In this document: piece after piece, positions 51,812 through 58,897 of the stretch
How the letters are laid out: each line of letters opens with the position of its first letter
How positions within the stretch are numbered: position 1 is the stretch's first letter
From: Myxococcales bacterium
Lineage (GTDB): Bacteria; Myxococcota_A; Polyangia; Polyangiales; JAFGIB01
DNA: 64,000 bases
Assembly: GCA_029880325.1 (NCBI GenBank)
Contig: JAOUOP010000007.1
Coordinates: 62,001-126,000 of the forward strand
Direction: 5' to 3'
Position numbers and translations under genes: made by a program
Notes under the pieces: generated by a model
What the model saw: the letters and a program-made list of their open reading frames with translations, nothing else
Database searches by the model: none
Told to the model about the DNA's origin: nothing

Positions 51812-54800
51812 ATGAATCGCTGGCTTCGACCCGCCCTCGCCATCTTCGCAATCGGCGCCGCCACCTGCATCACCTTCGTGTGGCCCAAGCAGAACGGCCT
51901 CGATTTCGACATTGATACTTCCCCCCGGGCGCAAGCCGCCAAGCGTCGGGTGCCCTACGACCTATCCGAGGTGCGCGTCCTCAAAACGGTCATCACCAAG
52001 GTCAACCAGAACTACGTCGAACCCGAGCGCATCGACCATCGCAACATGCTGCTGGCCGGCCTCAACGCCATCCAGCGCGTGATCCCGCCGGTGCTGGTGC
52101 ACTACGACCGCGGCGATCCCAAGTTCCGGCTTCAGGTCAACGATGTCTTCAAGGAGTTTCGCGCCGACGACGTCAACTCGCCCTGGTCTCTGACCTGGCG
52201 CTTCCAGGACATCTTCAAGTTCCTGCAGAAGAACCTGCAGCAGGAAGACGTGAAGCTGCGCGACGTGGAGTACGCGGCCGTCAACGGAATGCTGCGCACC
52301 CTCGATCCGCACTCGGTGCTGCTGACCCCCGAGGAGTACTCGGAGATGCAGCTGAGCACGCGCGGCGAGTTCGGCGGGCTCGGCATCGTGATCTCGATTC
52401 GCGACGGGCAGCTGACCATCATCCGCCCCATGCCGGGCACGCCCGCCTTCCGTGCCGGGCTCAAGAAAAAAGACCGCATCGTCAAAATCAACGACGAGTC
52501 AACGCTCAACATGCCGCTCGAGGAAGCCGTCTCGCGGCTGCGAGGCAGTCCGGGCTCCAAGGTCGCGGTGTGGATCGTGCGCGAAGGCGCCAAGGGCTTC
52601 ACCAAGCCGCGCCGTTTCGAGCTGACGCGAGCGGTGATCCACATCGACTCGGTGGAGTCGCGCATGCTCAGCGATGCCATCGGCTACCTGCGCATCTCGA
52701 ACTTCCAGTCCAACACCTGCGACGACATGAAAGCGGCGCTGCGCAAGATGCACAAGGAGCGCATGCGCGGGCTGGTTTTGGACCTGCGCGATAACCCGGG
52801 CGGCCTGTTGCAGCAGGCGGTGTGCGTCGCCGATACCTACCTCTCGAGCGGCACCATCGTCACCACCTCCAGCAACGACCCCGACAAGCGTGAACGCAAG
52901 CTGGCGCGCAGCGAGGGCACCCAGCCCTTCTACCCGGTGGTGGTACTGCAAAACGGCGGCAGCGCTTCGGCCAGCGAGATCGTGGCCGGCGCCCTCAAGA
53001 ATCACGACCGTGCCCTGATTGTGGGCGATCGCACCTTCGGCAAGGGTTCGGTGCAGGTCCTCTACAGCGACGACACCGACGGCTGGGCGCTCAAGCTCAC
53101 CATCGCCCAATACCTGACCCCCGGCGACATCTCGATCCAGAGCGTGGGCATCGTTCCCGACATCGAGATCGAGCCCATGACCGTCGACAAGGACGACCTC
53201 GATCTGCACGGCCACAGCGGATACCTGCGCGAGTCCGACCTCACCGCGCACCTCACCCACGTGCGCGCCCGCGACGGGCAAAAGCCGAGCCACGTGCTGC
53301 GCTACTATCTGCCCAAGGAAACGCGCCAGCGCCTGCGCGAGGCCAGCCCCGACGAGATGGAGGAAAACGAGCGCGAGGCCGAGTTCCTCACGCGCTTCGC
53401 CCGCGAGCTGCTTTCGCTGGCCACGCGCCCCGGCCGCCGCGAGCTGCTACGCGACGCCGAGCCCGTGATCGAAGCCACCGTGTCCAAGGAGATGACGCGC
53501 GCCGAGGCCGAGCTCGCCAAGCTCGGCGTCGACTGGAGCCTGGGCGAAGACCAGGGCGCAAGCGACGTCGAGGTCGAGGTCAGCACCAACCGCAAGGACC
53601 ACATCGGCCGCGCTGGCGAGGCCTTCGACCTGCGCGTCAGCGTGCACAACAAGGGCAAGGCGCCCCTCTATCGGCTGCGCGCTGTCACCCACAGCGACAA
53701 CCGGCTCTTCCACGAGCGGGAGCTGATCTTCGGCAAGCTCGCCCCCGGCGAGCGCCGTAGCTGGAGCACCACGCTCGGGGTCTGCCGCAGCGAAGACGAG
53801 GACAAAAAGCGCGAGTGCGTGCTGCCCAAGACCCTCAGCGACCGCGCCGACGGCATCAAGGTCGAGTTCGACGAAGCCCACGGCCACGCCCCCAAGAGCG
53901 CCGAGATCCGCACCCAGGTGCACGCCATCGACGCACCGCAGTTCGCTTACACGCTGCACGTGGCCGACGACGCCCGTGGCAATGGCGACGGCAAGGTACA
54001 GCGCGGGGAAATGGCCACTGTCTACTTGCGCATCAAGAACACCGGCAAGGGTGTCAGCGAGGAGACCGTCGCCAACCTGCGCAACGTCAGCGGGCGCGGC
54101 GTGCTGCTGCACGCGGGGCGCTTCCAGTTGGAAAAGCTCGGCGCCGGCCAGGAACGCATGGTCGCCTTCAAGTTCGAGGTGCTGGAAGACTTCACCGAGG
54201 CCGAAGCCAAGCTCGAGGTTAGCGTCGGCGATTCCGTAATGCAGGTCAGCGCCGGCGAAAAGTTCCAGGTGCCGGTTGGGGAGGCGCCCGGTGCCGAGAG
54301 GCGTCCGGCGGAGGCCACGGGGCCCGTCAACGCCCGCGCCGGCGCGGCGGTGCTCGAAAGCCCGGAGAGCGACGCGAAGGTCGTCGCCCGGGTGGCCAAG
54401 GCCGCCATCGCACTGCCGGCCCAGGCCCGCCTCGGCAAGTACACGCGGGTCGATCTGGGCGGTGGACGCCCCGGTTGGGTCCACGAGCAGGATCTGCTGC
54501 CGGCGGCGGCCGCGGGCGGGCGCGTCGACGACGTCATCGCCCACCGCCCGCCACACGTCGAAGTCGACCACGGCGGCGCCCTGGTGACCACCAAGCCCAC
54601 CCTGCGCGTACGCGGTCAGGCCACCGACGATCGTATCGTGCGCGACCTCTACATCTTCGTCGGCCCGCACAAGGTCTACTACTTGAGCAACCGCAGCGAT
54701 GGATCCCCCGAGCGAGCCGCGTTCGATACCACCGTACCATTGCGCCCCGGGATCAATTACGTCACCGTCGTCGCCCGCGAGGACAACGAAGTCATGGGTC

Positions 54801-54907
54801 GTGAGACCTTCATCGTGCGCCGCGATGGCCCCGATGGAGCCCTGCTCGAGACGCCCAAGGGCGACGACCTCGATCCCTTCTTCGACACCGACGGGCTCGA
54901 GCCCTAG
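51812..54907 (+). CDS. C-terminal processing peptidase (S41), MXAN_5808-like
   Basis: 1031 residues. A membrane helix at 5-22 (RPALAIFAIGAATCITFVW), an S41 N-terminal region (KRRVPYDLSEVRVLKTVITKVNQNYVEPERID), a PDZ domain (about 190-270: GEFGGLGIVISIRDGQLTIIRPMPGTPAFRAGLKKKDRIVKIND), and the catalytic domain (GYLRISNFQ, LVLDLRDNPGGLLQQAV, NGGSASASEIVAGALKN with the Ser nucleophile, TFGKGSVQ with the Lys base). After it come two beta-sandwich-like units, an SH3-like segment (VNARAGAAVLESPESDAKVVARV) and another beta unit ending with acidic residues. The C-terminal additions recall myxobacterial MXAN_5808-type peptidases. Targets unknown. Confidence 0.9.
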   Translation: MNRWLRPALAIFAIGAATCITFVWPKQNGLDFDIDTSPRAQAAKRRVPYDLSEVRVLKTVITKVNQNYVEPERIDHRNMLLAGLNAIQRVIPPVLVHYDRGDPKFRLQVNDVFKEFRADDVNSPWSLTWRFQDIFKFLQKNLQQEDVKLRDVEYAAVNGMLRTLDPHSVLLTPEEYSEMQLSTRGEFGGLGIVISIRDGQLTIIRPMPGTPAFRAGLKKKDRIVKINDESTLNMPLEEAVSRLRGSPGSKVAVWIVREGAKGFTKPRRFELTRAVIHIDSVESRMLSDAIGYLRISNFQSNTCDDMKAALRKMHKERMRGLVLDLRDNPGGLLQQAVCVADTYLSSGTIVTTSSNDPDKRERKLARSEGTQPFYPVVVLQNGGSASASEIVAGALKNHDRALIVGDRTFGKGSVQVLYSDDTDGWALKLTIAQYLTPGDISIQSVGIVPDIEIEPMTVDKDDLDLHGHSGYLRESDLTAHLTHVRARDGQKPSHVLRYYLPKETRQRLREASPDEMEENEREAEFLTRFARELLSLATRPGRRELLRDAEPVIEATVSKEMTRAEAELAKLGVDWSLGEDQGASDVEVEVSTNRKDHIGRAGEAFDLRVSVHNKGKAPLYRLRAVTHSDNRLFHERELIFGKLAPGERRSWSTTLGVCRSEDEDKKRECVLPKTLSDRADGIKVEFDEAHGHAPKSAEIRTQVHAIDAPQFAYTLHVADDARGNGDGKVQRGEMATVYLRIKNTGKGVSEETVANLRNVSGRGVLLHAGRFQLEKLGAGQERMVAFKFEVLEDFTEAEAKLEVSVGDSVMQVSAGEKFQVPVGEAPGAERRPAEATGPVNARAGAAVLESPESDAKVVARVAKAAIALPAQARLGKYTRVDLGGGRPGWVHEQDLLPAAAAGGRVDDVIAHRPPHVEVDHGGALVTTKPTLRVRGQATDDRIVRDLYIFVGPHKVYYLSNRSDGSPERAAFDTTVPLRPGINYVTVVAREDNEVMGRETFIVRRDGPDGALLETPKGDDLDPFFDTDGLEP

Positions 54908-54953
54908 GGCGGCGTCCGAGCACCACCCAGCCAAAAAAGAGAGCAACGCTGCG

Positions 54954-55571
54954 ATGCGAATCGTCTGTCTCGATCTCGAAGGCGTGCTGATCCCGGAGGT
55001 GTGGATCAACTTCGCCGAACGCACCGGTATCGAGGAGCTGCGGCTGACCACCCGCGACATCCCCGACTACGACGAGCTGATGACCCGCCGCCTGGCCATC
55101 CTGGACGAGCACGGCCTGGGCCTGCCCCAAATCCAGGAAGTCATCGACGGCATGGAGCCCCTGCCCGGTGCCGCCGACTTCCTGGCGGCGTTGCGCGCGA
55201 GCTACCAACTCGTGATCCTCTCGGACACCTTCTACGAATTCGCCGAGCCCTTCATGCGCAAGCTCGGCTGGCCCACCCTTTTCTGCCATAGCCTGCAGGT
55301 CGCCGCCGACGGCCACATCGAGGCCTACCGGCTGCGGCAGCAGGACCAGAAGCGCAAGGCGGTGGCGGCGCTCAAGGACCTGGCCTTCCAGGTGGTCGCC
55401 TCGGGGGACTCCTACAACGACACCACCATGCTGGCCGAGGCCCACGCGGGCATCCTCTTCCGGGCTCCGAACAACGTCATCGCCGAGTTCCCCCAATACC
55501 CTCACACCACCGAATATCCGGCCCTGCGCGCCGCCATCGACGCAGCCTTCGAGAGTCTCGCTGAGGGCTGA
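54954..55571 (+). CDS. thrH: Phosphoserine/homoserine phosphotransferase ThrH
   Basis: 205 residues, HAD fold. The sequence follows the ThrH family throughout: CLDLEGVLIPEVWINFAERTGIEELRLTTRDIPDYDELM (catalytic DxE in place of the DxD of SerB), RLAILDEHGLGLPQIQEVI, ILSDTFYEFAEPFMRKLGWPTLFCHSL and ASGDSYNDTTMLAEAHAGILFRAP. ThrH moves phosphate from phosphoserine to homoserine, or acts as a phosphoserine phosphatase. AAAGAGAGC precedes the ATG at 54954. It follows the CTP gene by 46 bases on the same strand, though no functional link is obvious. Confidence 0.95.
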   Translation: MRIVCLDLEGVLIPEVWINFAERTGIEELRLTTRDIPDYDELMTRRLAILDEHGLGLPQIQEVIDGMEPLPGAADFLAALRASYQLVILSDTFYEFAEPFMRKLGWPTLFCHSLQVAADGHIEAYRLRQQDQKRKAVAALKDLAFQVVASGDSYNDTTMLAEAHAGILFRAPNNVIAEFPQYPHTTEYPALRAAIDAAFESLAEG

Positions 55572-55887
55572 CTTCTGGCGCGCAAACACGCGGAATTACC
55601 CACATTATCCGACATCGCAGCAGCTTTACACCCGCGATAAAGGATGCTACGGCCACCAGGACGCTTGGCGAGCAAAGCCAATCGGGCCTCTCCGATCCGC
55701 ACCGGCACCGGACCTCGTTTCTACCTTCCACTGGCGAGTCCTGACCTCGCCAGGCCACGAAGCAAAGGCACGACGGGCGCCGCCGCGGCCCCCGGAAGCG
55801 CCCCGTTGCCTTGCTCCGAAGTGGCGCCCAATCGCACCTGCCGCGGCTCTTTCCGCGGTGTCACCGACCCGAGGTTAGCGGGGGAAG
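55572..55887. other. Non-coding gap before the H1-like gene
   Basis: A 316-base gap without a credible gene. It contains one strong hairpin (55731-55753) and a CCGCGG/CCGCGG stem (55841-55858) just before the next gene. A good ribosome site, GGGGGAAG, ends it. The promoter is probably here but I could not pick a reliable -35/-10 pair. Confidence 0.5.
55731..55753 (+). terminator. Hairpin between thrH and H1-like gene
   Basis: CTGGCGAG and CTCGCCAG pair (8 bases, 7-base loop). No U-tract follows. It could end the thrH transcript weakly or be a regulatory stem in the next leader. Confidence 0.35.
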
Positions 55888-56742
55888 ATGGCAAAATCAG
55901 TAAATAAATCCGGGGGGCGGAACACCGCCGCCAAACAGGAGAAGGGCTCGGGGAAGAGCGCCTCCAAGAGTCCGACCAAGAGCGGCTCCAAGGCCCCGAC
56001 CAAAGCCCCGACCAAGACCACGAGCAAGGCCTCCGCCAAGTCGACGCCGACGGCAGGGGGCAAGGGCCAGGCCAAGACCACGCCGAAGAGGCCAGCCAAG
56101 TCGGCTCAGTCGGCTCCGGTCGCGGCCGAAGGCGAGGTTCGAGGCACCAAGACCAGCAGGCCGAGCAAGGCCCCACCCGCCAAGCCCGAGAAAAACGGTA
56201 AATCCGCAATGCCCAGCAAGGACGAGAAAACCGCCGCCCCCGCCGAGCCGAATCCGGCTCCCAGCCCGGATGGCAAAGCTAGCGGCAAAGCCAGCGCTGC
56301 CAAGGCTACCAAGGCCTCCAAGACCCCCAAGGCCCCCAAGGCCCAGGCCAAGGGCGAGGCTGGCGAATCCAAGAACCAGCTCAAGGCGCGCTTCGCGCAG
56401 CTATCGAGTGCCACCCACGAGATCAGTGGCCTCAAGCGCTCGCTGCAGAAGACCTTCTTCGACGTCGGCCTGATCCTGCAGCGTATCCAGAACGAGCGCC
56501 TCTACGAAGTGAAGGGCTACGGCTCCTTCGAATCATTCGTGGAACGGGAAATCGACATCAACAAGGCCGTGTGCATGAAGACCACGCGCATCGTCGAGGT
56601 ACTGCCACGCGAGGAAGCGTTGGCGGCCGGCCTCGAGCGTTCAGCGGCGGCCGTTGCGGCCCTGGACGGCGAGTCCCAGCCCACCCCAGGACATCGACCC
56701 GCCGGAAGCCCCGGCGGCTTGGTGCCACTGCACAAGCTCTGA
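55888..56742 (+). CDS. Histone-H1-like Lys/Ala/Pro-rich protein with C-terminal helical domain
   Basis: 284 residues. The first 155 are low complexity and strongly basic: Lys, Ala, Ser, Thr and Pro in TKAPTKAPTK-type, KSTPTAGGKG-type and KTPKAPKAPKA-type repeats, like bacterial H1 homologues or the tails of AlgP/HctB-type nucleoid proteins. The C-terminal 130 residues are different: FAQLSSATHEISGLKRSLQKTFFDVGLILQRIQNERLYEVKGYGSFESFVEREIDINKAVCMKTTRIVEVLPREEALAAGLERSAAA. That part has a helix-turn-helix look (EVKGYGSFESFVEREIDINKAVCMKTTRI) and resembles short bacteriophage or plasmid replication/partition domains. Expected to coat DNA or RNA. GGGGGAAG precedes the ATG. A FliA/WhiG-like sigma gene lies 0.8 kb away. 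Confidence 0.75.
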   Translation: MAKSVNKSGGRNTAAKQEKGSGKSASKSPTKSGSKAPTKAPTKTTSKASAKSTPTAGGKGQAKTTPKRPAKSAQSAPVAAEGEVRGTKTSRPSKAPPAKPEKNGKSAMPSKDEKTAAPAEPNPAPSPDGKASGKASAAKATKASKTPKAPKAQAKGEAGESKNQLKARFAQLSSATHEISGLKRSLQKTFFDVGLILQRIQNERLYEVKGYGSFESFVEREIDINKAVCMKTTRIVEVLPREEALAAGLERSAAAVAALDGESQPTPGHRPAGSPGGLVPLHKL

Positions 56743-56795
56743 CAGAGCGGCCGCGTATCAAGCCCGTTGCCCCAAACCGGGCGGCGGGCCCCGCC

Positions 56796-57494
56796 TCAGG
56801 GTTCGCTCGGCGCCGCGAAGAGGTCGGCGAAGCGCTGCAGCACATCGGGTACGCTGCCGTGCCGTCGGCGATGATTCCAGATCACAGGGGTCAAGAGGTC
56901 GACCGCGAAGCTGACGGGGATGCGCTCGAGGTCGCCCCCGTCGGCCAGGGTGCAAGCGCGTTCTTCGGCGGCCGCGGTGGTGGTGATCGGTTCGAAGAAG
57001 ACTTCGACGATGCCCTCGCCATCGCGCCAGCTCACGCCCAGCGCTTCCAGGAAGTGGCCGTGCAGCGGTCGCAGCACGACCAGGCTGCCGCTGTGACCAT
57101 CGCCGCACAGCAGCGCCTTATTGTCGGCTTCAGCACAGCGCAGACCTTCGTCTCCGGCCGCAGACATCTCCGAGGCGATGCGTCGCGCTACGGCGATGTC
57201 GTCCTCGACCGCGAGGAGGGACGCCAGCACCGACGACGAGCAGATGCCCTCGCGGGCCGAGTCGCTCACCACCGCGTCGATCACTCGAAGCCGCGACTCG
57301 ATGCCGAGTGCTGCATAGGCCAGCGCCAACCCTTGCGCAGCGCTCGGCTCGCGGGCCGAAGCCTTCAGCAGCTCGCTGAAAGCATCGGTTGACCGGATTC
57401 CATTCTCCGGTGCCCCCCGTGACTTCGCCAGTGTCGGTCCGCCGCTTCGCTCGGAGTTTGACACAGCTGGAGGGCTTACACTCCTGGGGCGCAT
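56796..57494 (-). CDS. Hypothetical protein, possible transglutaminase-like
   Basis: 232 residues from the ATG at 57494; the true start may be further in. The first 40 residues are Pro/Ser-rich and weak. From there: DAFSELLKASAREPSAAQGLALAYAALGIESRLRVIDAVVSDSAREGICSSSVLASLLAVEDDIAVARRIASEM, then ADNKALLCGDGHSGSLVVLRPLHGHFLEALGVSWRDGEGIVEVFFEPITT and a C-terminal FAVDLLTPVIWNHRRRHG. It reads as a genuine soluble alpha-beta protein and I see no signal peptide. I note a Cys-His-Asp arrangement (CGDGH, HFLEALG) but I would not assign a family. Convergent with the H1-like gene; its start is divergent from the sigma gene. Confidence 0.55.
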   Translation of the reverse strand: MRPRSVSPPAVSNSERSGGPTLAKSRGAPENGIRSTDAFSELLKASAREPSAAQGLALAYAALGIESRLRVIDAVVSDSAREGICSSSVLASLLAVEDDIAVARRIASEMSAAGDEGLRCAEADNKALLCGDGHSGSLVVLRPLHGHFLEALGVSWRDGEGIVEVFFEPITTTAAAEERACTLADGGDLERIPVSFAVDLLTPVIWNHRRRHGSVPDVLQRFADLFAAPSEP

Positions 57495-57566
57495 GGTTCC
57501 ATGAAAAACCGACTTGGCTCGCAAAGTTTTTCTTCCCGGCTATCATCGGGCGCGGAATCGCGGGGC

Positions 57567-58220
57567 ATGACGGACGACGATTTCATCCATCAATACGAGG
57601 ACTTCGTTCGCCACATCGTGGCGCGCACCCTGGTGCAGCTCGGCATACGCGATGGGCACGAGGATCTGCTCTCCTATGCTTACACGGGTCTGCTCGAAGC
57701 CCGCGAGCGCTACGACGCCGGCCGCGGCACCCCCTTCAAGGCCTTCGCCTACTATCGTGTGCGCGGCGCTGTCATCGATGGCGTGCGTCGCATGGCCCAC
57801 ATGCCGCGCCGCGCCCACGCTCGGATGCAAGCGTTGGAGGCCCTGGATACGAGCGCCGAAGCGCAGGCGCCCAACACCTCAGAGCCCGCTCCCAACGCCG
57901 CTGCCGCCCTCGGCGCCATCAAGGCCACCTTGGATCGCGTTACCACCGCCTACGCGCTGGCGCAGGCGGCCGGTCAGGACCCCGACGACCAGGGGGATGA
58001 TCCGGAACGCTCGGCCATGCTGTCAGAGCGCCGCGCCGCCGTTGCCGAAGAAGTCGAGCGATTACCCGAGAGGGAGCGCATGCTGATCCGCGGTTATTAC
58101 TTCGAGGGCCGCCATCTCGAGGACATCTGCAAGGAGATCGGCGTTTCCAAGTCCTGGGGCAGCCGCACGCATACGCGCGCGCTGTCACGCCTGCGCATCG
58201 CATTGGATCAAAGCAAATAG
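57567..58220 (+). CDS. Sigma-70 family factor of FliA/WhiG type
   Basis: 217 residues. Region 2: HEDLLSYAYTGLLEARERYDAGRGTPFKAFAYYRVRGAVIDGVRR (about 26-70), close to the sigma-28 consensus with FKAFAYYRVRGA in place of the usual tyrosine/tryptophan run. Region 3 follows with an Ala-rich linker. Region 4: VERLPERERMLIRGYYFEGRHLEDICKEIGVSKSWGSRTHTRALSRLR (about 160-210). It lacks region 1.2, as in flagellar, general stress and sporulation sigma factors. No flagellar or anti-sigma (FlgM) gene is in the window. A longer start (57501) would overlap the divergent gene. The end overlaps the convergent barrel gene by 13 bases. Confidence 0.88.
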   Translation: MTDDDFIHQYEDFVRHIVARTLVQLGIRDGHEDLLSYAYTGLLEARERYDAGRGTPFKAFAYYRVRGAVIDGVRRMAHMPRRAHARMQALEALDTSAEAQAPNTSEPAPNAAAALGAIKATLDRVTTAYALAQAAGQDPDDQGDDPERSAMLSERRAAVAEEVERLPERERMLIRGYYFEGRHLEDICKEIGVSKSWGSRTHTRALSRLRIALDQSK

Positions 58221-58897
58221 AAGCGATAGCCGAGTGTGGGCGTGATGTTGGCCGCGCTGCTCTTGCCCGTGAGTGTGTGCTCGAGCTTGGCGTAGCCGAA
58301 GTCGATGTCGAGCAGCAGTGCGCCCGGGCCCACGGCGTACTCGCAGCCGAGCGCCACGAAGAAACCGAGCTGGGTCGATTGCTCTTCGAACTCGGCAAAG
58401 GCCTGAGCGTCGCGCGTGCCGTTCGAGTAGGTGCGCAGCAAGAAGATGCGCCCGCCGGCCGCGAGGCTCGCGTTGAAGGCGCTCTTGCGCTCGAGGAAGC
58501 GAAAGCGCGGACCCAGCGAGAAGGTCAGCTCCTGCTGTAGGATCTCCGCGTCGTAGGTGCCCTCGTCACGCTGCTCCTCGAAGGCGTTGCCCGGCGGCGC
58601 ATAGGCGCCCGAGGCGAAGACTTCGAGGCGCTGATCGATAAATGGCAGGCGGTAACCCAGTTCGAGACCGGCAGCCACGTGGGTGCCGAGCTCGCTGAAG
58701 GGTTGCGGCAGAATCGCGCCCACTTCGGCGCCGACCACCAGCGCTCCGGGGATGCCCTCGTCGGCATCGCCCGCGGGCGCTGACAGCCCGGCCGAGTCGA
58801 CTGCGAGCGATGCACTCGCATCTTGCTCCTGGGCCAGGCCGCTGGCGGGAAGCGCCGATGCCAACGCTGCGATGAAGTATGCAAGCCGTCCCATCAT
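58208..58897 (-). CDS. Outer-membrane beta-barrel-like protein
   Basis: 229 residues. Signal peptide (MMGRLAYFIAALASALPASGLAQ), a short acidic linker, then amphipathic strands: GALVVGAEVGAILPQP, THVAAGLELGYRLPFIDQRLEVFASGAYAPPG, LQQELTFSLGPRFRFLERKSAFNASLAAGGRIFLLR, STQLGFFVALGCEYAVGPGALLLDIDFGYAKLEHTL, and final AANITPTLGYRFYLL, a C-terminal aromatic-rich barrel end. Likely an 8- to 10-stranded barrel. The ATG at 58897 overlaps the IPT/Kelch gene's stop by four bases, so it is the last gene of a surface operon. Confidence 0.78.
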   Translation of the reverse strand: MMGRLAYFIAALASALPASGLAQEQDASASLAVDSAGLSAPAGDADEGIPGALVVGAEVGAILPQPFSELGTHVAAGLELGYRLPFIDQRLEVFASGAYAPPGNAFEEQRDEGTYDAEILQQELTFSLGPRFRFLERKSAFNASLAAGGRIFLLRTYSNGTRDAQAFAEFEEQSTQLGFFVALGCEYAVGPGALLLDIDFGYAKLEHTLTGKSSAANITPTLGYRFYLL

